Source: Pratylenchus scribneri
Taxonomy: Eukaryota > Nematoda > Chromadorea > Rhabditida > Pratylenchidae
Reading direction: 5' to 3'
DNA: 64,000 nucleotides
Assembly (NCBI GenBank): GCA_030063045.1
Contig: JAQSEB010000004.1
Location: 1,674,001 to 1,738,000 of the forward strand
In this document: positions 1 through 10,468 of the stretch, piece after piece
Layout of the letters: each line of letters begins with the position of its first letter
How positions within the stretch are numbered: the stretch's first letter is position 1
The notes under the pieces: model-generated
What the model saw: the letters and a program-made list of their open reading frames with translations, nothing else
Database searches by the model: none
Told to the model about the DNA's origin: nothing
Program-made: the position numbers and the translations under genes

Positions 1-1489
1 CTTTAAAAAAAGTACATTTTTATTTTCAAAGATTTGACCCCTCAAAAAAAGTACAAATCTTTAATTAAAGTACATCTGGGACCTCTGATATAAAAACATT
101 TAAAATGGTTCAATTTGGGATGCATTTTGAATTATGATATAAAGAAAAATTGGTCTACCACAAACCGATGAGTCCCATTCCTATTTATGAGGGAGAATTG
201 AATTTAAAAGGGTTATTGGAATTTGATGAGATTTTTGGATGAATATAAAATGCATAAATCGGGAATTCTGTATTATTATTTATTAGGTTATGTCCTGGGG
301 GATGGGGTGCATTTTATCAAAAAATCGAATAACTGCTGAAAAAAAGAAACTTCCTACAATTGATACGATTAAAAAAACAGAACATTTTGGTATTATTCTC
401 AAGGGAAGAGTGGGGATTTAATCCATTTGGACAAATTGCTAATATTAGTGTGGCCATCGATTGGTTGGAAATATGCCCGACTAATTGAGGCTATTTGAAT
501 ATAAAAATTGGTGGTAAAAATTGGAAATTGAATGGAAGAAGCTGATGGATTTGTTCGATTTACATAATGGCTGGCACAAAAGTGACAATAATTTAGGCAT
601 TTTGTGGGTGGAATGAATGAATTGAATGGGAATTTTTGAACTACATTTTTGTCATTTTTGGTTGTCTTTGAATCGAATTCATCGAAAGAAAAAAAGTCGT
701 GGGAAAAATTTTTTTGGCAATTCGGTGAACTAAAAGGGCATTGTGGTGATTCTTTGCCTTTTGCGCGCCATTTTGGCTTCTTTATTTATTTTTATTTAAA
801 TTATTTTCAGAGAAATTCCGTCGAAAATACAATTTCAATAATTTTATACATAAAAATGACTTTTTGACATTGATTTTATTATAGGTAGATGATTCATCTG
901 CCGTCATAATATTAATTTTTTTTTCTACTTTCCTCCAATGGATATTTATTTACCTTTTGCAAATCCTCTATTTCCAAGAAAAAATAAATATTTTTTTTCT
1001 CCTTCAATATACCATTTCCTATTGGAGTCATTTTGCTGAATTAATATTTTTTTGCTTAATAATTGTTGGAATTGGAACCATTTGCAATTTTTGCTCAAAA
1101 GAATGCGGAGAAATAGGCAATTTGCAATTTGGCTTCATTTTATTTTTATCCCCATTATTTTTGGACGCAAAATTTTGGACTATATTAAATTGCAGAAAAA
1201 TGATAGAATTTGCAGAATTTCTGGTGTTAAAAATAATTTTTTAAAGCCATATAACTTGGTCAAATTTGGCTTCTTTAAATAAGATTTCTCTATGCTACAA
1301 TTAAACCCTAAATTTAAACTAATTCTAAGCCTATATTCCTAAACTCCAATTATGTTAATAATGACCAAGTTTTAATATTATGTAGAAAAATACAAAAATA
1401 TATTATTTTTCGAAAAGAAAAAATTTTCAGTAAATTTAGTCATTTTTTCTGTAATTTAATAAGGACAAAGGAATTTTGCAGAAGAAATA
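1..1489. other. No convincing gene; AT-rich intergenic or intronic DNA
   Basis: The open frames here are short and full of homopolymer runs, and none has coding character. The first ~100 bases contain short motifs built from AAAAAAGTACA and AATTAAAGTACATC. A similar stretch recurs at about 13395-13480, so this may be the end of a dispersed repeat cut by the window edge. Confidence 0.4.
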
Positions 1490-1783
1490 ATTTTTTACTT
1501 CTAATAAATAAGGATCCGGTTTTATACCCCATAAATCTTATACCATTTTGTAGATCTCATCGAGACGCATCGATTAGTATATAAATTGTCATGGTTTAAT
1601 CAAAATGAAAGCGTATTAAACCGTTTAAACCATTTTTCAAATTTTTGGTTTTAAACTCTTTAATTTTGGGCCAAAATCTGACAAATGATATACCATTCGA
1701 TGCGTCTCGATGAGATCTACAAAATGTTATATAAGGTTTATGGGGTATAAAACCGGATCCTGATTTATCAGAAGTAAAAAACT
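1490..1783. mobile_element. Foldback MITE, family A (best copy)
   Basis: The two ends are inverted copies of each other. The left arm holds TTTTTTACTTCT, then a GGATCCGGTTTTATACC block, then GTAGATCTCATCGAGACGCA. The right arm holds the same blocks reversed and ends in AGAAGTAAAAAAC. The centre contains AAACCGTTTAAACC. There is no coding capacity, so this is a non-autonomous element. A second good copy lies at 9266-9580 and eroded copies occur elsewhere in the window. No target duplication was confirmed. Confidence 0.75.
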
Positions 1784-2021
1784 GTTTTTTCGGCAAAAAA
1801 TAGTAACCATTTAATTAGTATTTTTCCATTAATTTTTGAAAAATAGGAGAAAAGAGGATGCTGTAAATATTAAGTATAACAAATTGGATTTTTAACTGAT
1901 TTTCATTTTTAAAGGCCTTTAAAATATATTTTTAAATTATCTTAATTTCCTCTTCAATGGCATCTATCCTTTCCTCTCAAAATTAATTATTCCAAAAATT
2001 GATGCCAAAATGTTTGAATGC

Positions 2022-2970
2022 CCACCTTTTCCAGCATATTTCCTCCAAACATGTCCAAAGGTAATGGCGGACAACTGGTGGCACTTTCCGTACTCGCCTG
2101 TCGATTCATTGCGGCCATCAACGGTGTGTGCATTTCTGTTGAAGTTGAAGGAAAATTATAAAATAAAATGAATGAAAGAATTGGAGGAAAGTGCCATTGG
2201 ATGTGGTTTGACTGCGCGAATAGCCCAGATTAATAAAAGAAAAAATGTTGGGTGCATTCAGAGAGGAAAATAAAAATATTGAGTTATGGAAGCCCCGATG
2301 AACATCCTTCATTTCCCTCCTTTTCCTCTGAGAGGATTCCTTTTTTTCAATAAGGCCTTATTAGTTAGCCATAAATCCGTACCCCGTTAATAAATTCCTC
2401 AATTGAATTTGAGAAGGAAACAAAGCATTCAGAATGTTTGTCAGATTTCTAATTCTAATGATAAATTGCCAAATGGCTTCAGAAATTAAAGTAAATATTT
2501 CTTCTTAAATTATTAATTTTTAAAACATTTTCTTCTGCTAAAAATCACATAAATTTTTATAAGAATATTTTCCTAAAAGAAAATTATTTATTAGTAAATT
2601 ATTTCCCTTCTACAGTTAAAATTAATTAATAATTTAAATGACGAATTAAAAGGCAAAAAAGCTAATTTCAATGGGTATTCAATTTGAAAAAAATTGAATT
2701 AAATTTTGTGACAGCTGTTAATACAAACAAAAATAGTGGCCATTTTGGTTTTTTGAATTTACCCTCATCAGCACACGGAGAATTGCTGCGTCGATGATGA
2801 AGATGTTGATGATTGTGGGGATTGTCGAGAAAGTCACTGTCCAATAAATGATCTTCGACCATTCCTTGATGATTTGGACCAAATGTTGTGCCCAACAAAC
2901 TGCCAGCCGATGAACGATTCACCGAAAGGAGGGAACCGTCCATTCCGGCGGAAGAGGGGAAAAAGTGCAT
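2022..2970 (-). CDS. Partial unrecognised gene, two exons visible
   Basis: Two exons join cleanly. The upstream exon (about 2970 to 2765) contains GSLLSVNRSSAGSLLG, an acidic stretch and a His/Arg run ending CADE. It ends at a GTAAAT donor in phase 1. The next exon (about 2130 to 2022) contains HTPLMAAMNRQASTESATS and ends LEK before a GTGGGC donor. Both are low-complexity and hydrophilic, as in the cytoplasmic tail or linker of a larger protein. The true start and the downstream exons were not found; the rest may lie left of the window. The family is not recognised. Coding status is inferred from matched splice phase and composition only. Confidence 0.4.
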
Positions 2971-3059
2971 TTTCCAACAAAAAATTTGTGTTCAATTGCC
3001 TCTCTGCTGAAAATATTGAATGGATAATTAATAATTATGCAAAAATAAAACTTGAATAA

Positions 3060-5640
3060 TAAGAATATTTAAATTAATAAAAAAAATGAGAAAAAATATT
3101 TAATGTTTTTGGACAATTTTTTAAAGTATTATGTCATTTTAAATTGTCAGCTTCAACTTCAAATGAACAAATGAATAAAAGGAATATTTTATTATTTACA
3201 ATTTACAATGAGAAAATAATGGCCAAGAACAACAAATAACAGACTTGCTTATCGCCGTATTATAGAGTGCTATGGGGTGCGGGGATCAGTTTGAGTGAAT
3301 GAGGAGGACAAATAATGTAAAATGTTGTTTATACGGGTCCATATAATTCTCCTTATCATTTATTTCCGCCCTTTTGAATCGGCGGGCGTTAAGATGTTTT
3401 TGCCGGGTTTGTGCCGGCCACCACCAAATGAAAATTTAGAAGGACTAGAATGGGTTTGGCCCAGCTGATTGCTTCAAAAATAAAATATTTGTTTCGATTT
3501 GGAAAATAAAGGAATTATTATCACCACAAATCTATGTAAATAATGGGGGAATATTTGAAAGAAGGAACAATAAGTTTTTTGGCCTATAATTCAATGAGGC
3601 AAAGGTCCAATCTCTGAATGCGATATACCATTTGAAAGATCTAACATTTCTCTAGAAAAAAAGTTTTATTTATTTCCTTAATTCCAAGAAATTTCTTGAG
3701 AAAGCAATGTTTTTTCCAATGAACTCAAATTTTTTTAATACAAATTCTAATGAATTTAATAAATATTTATTTTTTTTTAATAAAACATTTTATAGGTTTC
3801 CTTTTTAATGGCATAAGACCATCTTGGATTGGCCATTGCCTCGTTAAGCTATTGGTCAGAACTTGATTAACTAAGGCATTTAATGGTTACTGGTCCCTCC
3901 CTCCCAAAAATTTATATAATTTTTTGGCCTAAAAGAAGAGTATCAAAGTTTGAACGGAAATGTATGGAGGTGATGGGTGTAGGATAGGAGGATTATTATT
4001 TTTTTGCATCGAGATAATAAAAATATTATGAGCTTTTAAGGAAATTTGGAGATGCGATGCAAACGGAAATGTGCTGTAATATTTTTGGTACAAGAATTTG
4101 GCCATAAAAAGGGGAAAAATGCTGACCTAAATTCATTTAAAATATTTTTTTTTCATTTTTATTTGAAAATTTTTAAAAAAACATTGAATTTATTGTGTAA
4201 AAAATAATTTATTGACCCAAAAGAAATTGTTGGGGTTTAGGATTAGTTTCAGGTTAAGATTAGGACAAAGCTTTAAGCAAAATAGAATTTCTAAATAATT
4301 TTGATTTGGCCAATTTATTATGGCCTCAAAAAAGATTATTTTTCTACTCAAAAATTTCTACAATTTCAATGTTTTCCTGTAAATTAAATATTTTCCATTT
4401 AAAATAAATTATTTTATTTGAGTATTTCTTTTTTTGGCAGGCAGAATAATGGAATTAATTGAATGAATGGAATGAATATTTGTTTACCTCAAAATGGGAC
4501 CTAAAATTAAATTTTCCTCATCAAAAGTGTACTAGGAAATTAATTCCAAATTTAGCCCTAAAAATTTGCCCATTTGTTGACACTTTAAAATGGCGCACCC
4601 TAAAAATTCATTCAAGAAATTCACATGAATGGATAAATGACGTAAATTGACGAGAAAAATTTCATTTTTAGGAAAGGCATAAACATTGATCCCTACAATT
4701 TTAGCTGCGGAAAGTGGCACAAAAATGCCACCCAAAAGATTTTTAGTTTGCCATGGACGATTTAGGAGGAGAGAATTAATCTTTGGTGGGTCACGCCAAG
4801 TTTGGTTCTACCACTTTCGTCAAATAATCCGCCACCCACTTTTGCCTCCTATTTAGCATTTTAGGGCCAAATTTGTGTCTTTTTACATAATAAATTCATT
4901 CAAAAAATGATGTATAAATGTTAAATGATAAAATGTGTGCCTTTGTATTGTGACGCGGAATGACCGATTTAATTTATTATTGTGTGAATTGAAAATTGCC
5001 AAGTCATTTTGAATGGATGGCAATTTGGCCCAATGAGTCCGGATAAACAGGAAAAGAACAAAGGAATTGGGATTTGGGAGGACGTCAAATGGAAGAAAGG
5101 ACAAAGCCTCGCGCACACATATGGCCAAGGCCCTTTGATAGGGAAAATATGTGAAGGAGAACGGAAAAGGAAAGATGTGAGGTGGTATTTGAGCTGACTT
5201 TGAGCAATATTCAAAGGGCGGATGAGGGGGATTTAGTAGGGGAGAATCCCCACAAATCCCCTCCTCTTTCAATGACTGTGTGTTTGGGGGGTCCAATATG
5301 CTTCATCCTCTCCCCCGCGCTTTGGCCACTGTCTCCATTGGCGACGAACAAATCTCAAAAGAAATCTGCTGGGCCCAGACACTTTTGAGTTTTGAGGGCG
5401 GCAAATTAGAATAATTAATATTTGCGCAAAAAGGAGGTAAGGTATTTGGGTTCATTGACTGTGAGAAATTTGGTGAATTAAAAAGAGAAATTTTCAAGGA
5501 GAAATGAGGCAAATAAAAATGAATTCGTAAGTAAATTATTTAAAATATTAGGTAGTTTCACATAATTTTTTCTAGCAAATCGAGCATTTGTTTTGAATCT
5601 TTTAGTTTGCCATTTTGTCAATTTGTCATCGATAACTATA
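3060..5640. other. No supported gene
   Basis: About 2.6 kb of AT-rich sequence. The open frames at 4459-4735 and 4883-5512 overlap each other on both strands, which is typical of shadow frames. No splice-consistent chain or known domain is visible. A GC-richer patch at 3360-3430 and 5000-5300 could be an unrecognised exon or regulatory DNA. Confidence 0.4.
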
Positions 5641-5732
5641 ATCCTCCTATATATAATTTTAGAGGATCTTGCTTGAATGTCCCTCGATTTTCTCGGAGAT
5701 GTGTGGATGGATTGAGCTGAATTTTTGGCAGT

Positions 5733-6260
5733 AAGGGTAATTGAGGGTGCTGATCAAGCACATATAAAAAGTTTTTTGATTCACGTGATTTTACGTGATT
5801 TTGGTATACGGTATGTCAAGTACCGTAGTTTTGGGAAGGGAATTTTTGTAAGCAGAGAAATCGTGTATGATTCATGCCAAGTATTTAGTGAAATGAAAGT
5901 TTAGGGTAATCGAGGGTGCAGAAAACGATGGTGACATTGGTTTTGTATTTGGTTCAAGTCTCGCGCAGCTAGGCTATAAGTTATGGCCAAGTTTGAAGAT
6001 TTTAGATTTTGATGAAAGAAATGTCAAATATAGGGTAATCGAGGGTGCTGAAAACGATGGTGACATTGGTTTTGCATTTGGTTCAAGCCTCGCGCAGCTA
6101 GGCTATAAGTTATGGCCAAGTTTGAAGATTTTAGATTTTGATGAAAGAAATGTCAAATATAGGGTATTCGAGGGTGCTTAAAACGATGGTGATATTGGTT
6201 TTGTATTTGGTTCAAGTCTCGCGTAGCTAGGCCATAAGTTATGCCCAAGTTTGATGATGC
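5733..6260. repeat. Tandem repeat, 129-bp unit
   Basis: Units beginning AGGGTAATCGAGGGTGC start at 5903, 6032 and 6161, an exact 129-bp spacing. A diverged unit begins near 5733. Each unit carries TCTCGCGCAGCTAGGC or a close variant and a GAAGATTTTAGATTTTG segment. Because 129 is a multiple of three, one frame stays open over two units (5993-6181). That frame is best read as a by-product of the repeat. Confidence 0.85.
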
Positions 6261-6280
6261 TAGAACTAAGCCCATAAGGG

Positions 6281-6600
6281 GCGAAGATTATGGGGGAATA
6301 TATCCACAAACCCTTAGTTTGAGCCCCGAAGGGGCGAAGATTATAGGGGAATATATCCATAAACCCTTATCAACCGTCTGAGCCCCGAACGGGCGAAGAT
6401 TATAGGGGAATATATCCATAAACCCTTATCAACCGTCTGAGCCCCGAACGGGCGAAGATTATAGGGGAATATATCCATAAACCCTTATCAACCGTCTGAG
6501 CCCCGAACGGGCGAAGATTATAGGGGAATATATCCATAAACCCATACCAACCGTCTGAGCCCCGAAGGGGCGAAGATGATACGGAAATATATCACCAGTT
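6281..6600. repeat. Tandem repeat, 59-bp unit
   Basis: The phrase GCGAAGATTATAGGGGAATA starts at 6334, 6393, 6452 and 6511, and a variant at 6570, a spacing of exactly 59 bp. A related unit at 6281 is 53 bp from the next. Each unit contains GAGCCCCGAACGGGC, which is partly self-complementary. The array abuts the 129-bp array and is followed by a purine-rich stretch built from variants of AAGAAAAAGAATTTAGATA (about 6610-6710). Confidence 0.85.
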
Positions 6601-6712
6601 TCGGGGGGTAAGATGAATAAGATAGAGAAAAGAAAAAGAATTTAGATATGAGTAAGAAAGAGATAAGAAAAAGAATTTAGATAAGATGAGTAAGATAGAG
6701 AAAAAGATTTTG

Positions 6713-6756
6713 ACTAGCTCAGAAGAACGCCCGATAGGGCGTTCTTCTGAGCTAGT
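6713..6756. repeat. Perfect 20-bp hairpin with GATA loop
   Basis: ACTAGCTCAGAAGAACGCCC at 6713-6732 is followed by the 4-base loop GATA and then by its exact reverse complement at 6737-6756. There is no mismatch. No gene is near on either side within about 900 bp. It could be the remnant of a short inverted-repeat element or a structured RNA stem. Confidence 0.9.
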
Positions 6757-6759
6757 TAT

Positions 6760-7680
6760 TATAATTTATATTAAATGCTGTTTTCCTTTGCTGCCTACTT
6801 TGCCATTTTATGTTGAAAATTATACATACAATTTTGGTTTTCGCAAGTGGTTAAATATATGCCTTGGCATTCATTATGCGCATATGAAAATGCTGTGGAA
6901 AATTGTTTTGATGTATGCAAAAATGTTATTTTTCCTCTATACTATAATTTTTATTTTAAAAATAAAAACAAAAATATTATTGTTAAAATGACAAAACTTC
7001 TAATAAGATTAAAGTATGATTGATTGCTTTATGCTTTGGATTGCTTTTTGACAAATATTAGCCAATGAGGCGAAAGAAAAGACAAAATGGCGAATGCGAT
7101 CCATTGAAAATAACGTTGAAATTTCCCATACAAAATGGGTTGATTAAACAGTCTGAATCAATTAATCTAAAAGATTTGGAGGAAAGTTGCCCAGCTCCAG
7201 CTATCATATAAAAAGAAGTTTTTTTTGATAATTTATTGTCTTAATTTTTGCTTCCCTCCATTTTCCAACATTCTGAATACCGTATTCTCTCTTATTCTCA
7301 TTTATTGCTTAAGGCATAATCAAATTCCTCTATGAGAAAAAATAAATGCTAGCACTGTGAATTGACGATAAATTGTTTCCATAAAAAACATATATATTTC
7401 TAATTCCCACATATTAATGAAATGGCAAACAATAATTCATTTTTCCAATGACGAATACAAACAATTTTTCGTAATTTTCGATGACAAACCATTATAAAAT
7501 ATTTTTGGGAAATGTTGGCCCATTGTTTATTGCTTCGGATTTTGGCGTAATTTTGACATATAAAGGAAAAAATTAAATGAATCATAAAAGAATCAGAAAA
7601 GGCAAAGGAAATATTTGGCCCAAATTGATTTAAAAATATAAAATAATTCCCAAATCTAATTCATTTCAATTTCCGTCAAC
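6760..7680. other. No supported gene; upstream region of TTL gene 1
   Basis: AT-rich intergenic sequence. The open frames at 6686-6991 and 7400-7585 lack coding character. The last part is presumably the promoter and 5' leader of the transthyretin-like gene that starts at 7686. Confidence 0.4.
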
Positions 7681-7685
7681 AAATA

Positions 7686-9157
7686 ATGCTCCTCTCCAAA
7701 AAATTTGTTAAATTTCCAGTTTTTGCCCTGTTCTGCTTCGCCTCCATCCAAAACATTGCTAAAGCGACCGATTATCAAGTATCCGGTACCGTTTATTGCA
7801 CAACCGACGAACCCGTTGCCATAAATCCGACAGATCCACAATCATCAATTCTCGTTCCCCCTCCGTTGGCGAATGTTAAAGTGGAACTTTGGGAAGAGGA
7901 TAGTAGGTTTTTAAACTCATTTGAAAAGATTCTTTGGATGAACAGGAAACGAATTTAACCGGAAAACACAAATCAAGTTGAAGGAACACAATTCTTTCCG
8001 GAAAACACAAATCTAACCGGAATGAAACACAAATCTAACCGGAAAACACAAATCTAACCGGATGAAACACAAATCTTTCCGGAAAACACAAATCTAACCT
8101 GAATGAAACAAAATCTTTCCGGAAAACACAAATCTAACCGGAATGAAACACAAATCTTTCCGGAAAACACAAATCTAAACGGAATGAAACACAAATCTAA
8201 CCGGAATGAAACACAAATCTAACTGGAATGAAATAAAAATTTAACTTAATAAAAATTAAACCTTTCAAGAAAATACATCTATGAAAGGACAACTACTAAA
8301 TTTTATTTAAGACATTAATCCACTTTAATTTTGTAGATGATCGTGGTGCATTCTTTGATCCGGATGATTTAATTGATGAAACTCAAACAAATAAAGCTGG
8401 CCAATTCAATGTGGGTGGCGAAAATAGCGAAATTGGCAGCGAGGAACTGTATTTGTTGATTACCCACAAATGCCAACAAGAAAATGGGAATGAAACGCTT
8501 AATGAGGTGCATTTGGAAATAGAGCAAAAAAATGAAAAAAATTAATTTAAATTTTTTGCAGGGATGCTCATACATTTCCCAAATTGATTTGGATGTAAAA
8601 CTCTCGAATTGGGGTACCAAAAATTTTTTTACAAAATCGTTTTAGAATTGATTTGCATTAAATATTATTGTTTTTAACGATTTTAGGGCGCGGAAAACAG
8701 GTTTCAAACCATTTCACCGATTTAAAAAAATGAAAAATTGAAGGGTATTTATTTCCATTGCGCGACTGTAACTTTTTTTTACTTTTTATGTTTTGCGAAA
8801 CGGATGGGAGATTCGTGTCCGCTCATCAATACGATGAGGTATAATATGAATAAAAAATTTGTGAAAATTTTCGACCCATAGGGGGACGCTTCACTTTTCG
8901 AAAAATTCGAAATTCTTTTTTTTTTGGTCTAAAAACATATTTCCGCGCTTTAATTTTGTTAAATATGCTCATTTTACCGATTGTTTTAACATTTTATATA
9001 TACTAGGTGTTCTAATTTTTTGGTACCCGGATTCGAGAAATTTTCTGAAGATCAGGACCACAAACAAATCGACAATGTCGAAATATTTTTGGGCGCAAAT
9101 GAAGTCAAATTGAATATAAGGGAATTGAACATTAAGACTGAAGTAAAATGCGAATGA
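7686..9157 (+). CDS. Transthyretin-like (TTL) family secreted protein 1
   Basis: TTL proteins are nematode-specific, secreted, transthyretin-fold proteins. Exon 1 (7686-7902) encodes a signal peptide (start MLLSKKFVKFPVFALFCF) and the first strands: YQVSGTVYC, then NVKVELWEED. Exon 2 (8337-8506) carries the family core DPDDLIDET, AGQFNVGG and EELYLLITHKC. Exon 3 starts at 8562 with GCSYISQIDLDV. The last part (about 9029-9157) reads FEKFSEDQD, DNVEIFLG and ends TEVKCE. Cysteines sit at family-typical places. Intron 1 carries a satellite-like repeat. Between 8611 and 9028 a foldback element lies where the reading frame should be continuous, and no GT-AG pair joins the two sides in frame, so the gene may be damaged or unusually spliced. 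The neighbour at 10469 is a paralogue. Confidence 0.8.
7960..8240. repeat. AACACAAATC satellite-like array in TTL intron 1
   Basis: About 280 bp of irregular repeats made of two alternating phrases, AACACAAATCTAACCGGAA and AACACAAATCTTTCCGG. The unit is about 18-40 bp depending on how the phrases combine. The same family forms a second array at about 32890-33430, also in an intron. Confidence 0.85.
8611..9028. mobile_element. Foldback element interrupting TTL gene 1
   Basis: The left end GGGTACCAAAAATTTTTTTA and the right end (its complement is GGGTACCAAAAAATTAGAAC) are inverted copies about 415 bp apart. The interior is AT-rich with no coding frame. The last codons before it (SNW) and the first after it (FEKFSED) belong to one protein, which argues for insertion into an exon. 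Confidence 0.6.
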
Positions 9158-9265
9158 AATGCAATCATTTTTTTGTCAATTCTTTGATAATGTTGATGAT
9201 AAAAAATTTTAATTCATATTTTTGTCATATATTTCATTTATTTTACGATTCGAAGGATATATTAC

Positions 9266-9580
9266 GCAAATGTGGGGGTTTTCGACTTATAATAAATCAG
9301 AAACCGGTTTTAGACCCTACATACCTTTTATAATTTTGTAGATCTCATCGAGACGCATCGATTGGTATATAATTTTTCCTGGTTAAGTCAAAAATAGAGG
9401 GTATTAAACTGTTCAAACTATTTTTCCAGTCTTTGGTTTTAAACTTTTTAATTTTGGATTAAACAATGAGAAATTATATACCATTCGATGTGTCTCGATG
9501 AGATCTACAAAATGGTATAAGGTTTGTAGGGTCTAAAATAGGTTTCTGCTTTATTATAAGTCGAAAACGCCCACATTTGC
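9266..9580. mobile_element. Foldback MITE, family A (second copy)
   Basis: Terminal inverted repeats begin GCAAATGTGGGGGTTTTCG on the left and end CGCCCACATTTGC on the right. The sub-terminal arms share GTAGATCTCATCGAGACGCA with the copy at 1490-1783. The internal region has the same layout around a central GTTCAAACT motif. It lies directly downstream of TTL gene 1, and the hAT-like element that follows starts only 10 bp away. Confidence 0.75.
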
Positions 9581-9589
9581 ACTATTCAG

Positions 9590-10081
9590 TAGGGTTGCGC
9601 TCCCGAGGGTCGGGGGCGAGTTGGACGGGGGCGGGGGTGATCGGGGGTGGCACCTTCGGGGGCGGGGACGGGGGTGACCTTGACGGGGACCCCCGCGGGG
9701 ATCCCCGCGGGGGCGGGGGTCTCGTAATTTTTTAAAAAGCCAAATTTTTCAAATAAAAAATTTTTTTGAAGAAAAATTTCATCCAAAAATGGCCGCGCAG
9801 CGAAAAATTTTACCTAGAAATAGCCTCGCATAGAAAAATTTTAATAAAAAATTTTAATATCCTACAAAAATTTGGTCGAAGTTTCCCAATCGAACCCCAT
9901 TTTCCCTGAAAAATCGAATAATATGGGGTGTATGTTCACCCCCGTACCCCCGCGGGGGTGGAAGTTCGGGGGGCGGGAGTGATCGGGGGTGGACCTTCGG
10001 GGGTGGGACGGGAGTGAGACTCAAACCCCCGCGGGGGCCCCCGTCGGGGGTGACCCCCGCGGGGACGGGGGCGCAACCCTA
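9590..10081. mobile_element. hAT-like MITE filled with GC-rich minisatellite
   Basis: The element starts TAGGGTTGCGC and ends GCGCAACCCTA. It is flanked on both sides by the identical octamer CTATTCAG (9582-9589 and 10082-10089). An 8-bp target duplication with TAGGG/CAGGG-type ends is the hallmark of hAT transposons. Inside are two blocks of extremely GC-rich short repeats (about 9595-9720 and 9940-10075) separated by an AT-rich core, unlike anything else in the window. It encodes no transposase. Confidence 0.85.
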
Positions 10082-10468
10082 CTATTCAGGAAACGACATA
10101 GCACCGTTATATACATCTTTCCGAATGCCATTAGAGGTTTTATTGGGGTGAAAAGATTTAAAGAATTTAATTAAAGAAATATTTTTTCATCTCCACTAAT
10201 TACATTTTCTTCATTTAAATCTAAAAATAACCATTTAATTCCGCCCATCATTTAAATTCTTTCTCTTCATCAATTTTTATATATTTATAGAATTAAAACA
10301 TTTGTTTGCCATTTTAATGTATTTTCTTTTTACATAAATTAATATTCATTCTTTTTAACATTTTTTAAATGCATTAAAAAGGCCATTAATCCATCCATCC
10401 AATAATATTTGAATCCTCACATTCACATTTTTAAAATTGAAAATTCATTCCCAAAATTTCCATCAAAA

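Noticed and set aside
5993..6181. Short open frame encoding KILDFDERNVKYRV twice
   Set aside because: It comes from the 129-bp tandem repeat, whose length is a multiple of three; no other coding evidence.
9586..10174. Pro/Thr- and Gly/Asp-rich open frames
   Set aside because: They are translations of the GC-rich minisatellite inside the hAT-like element.
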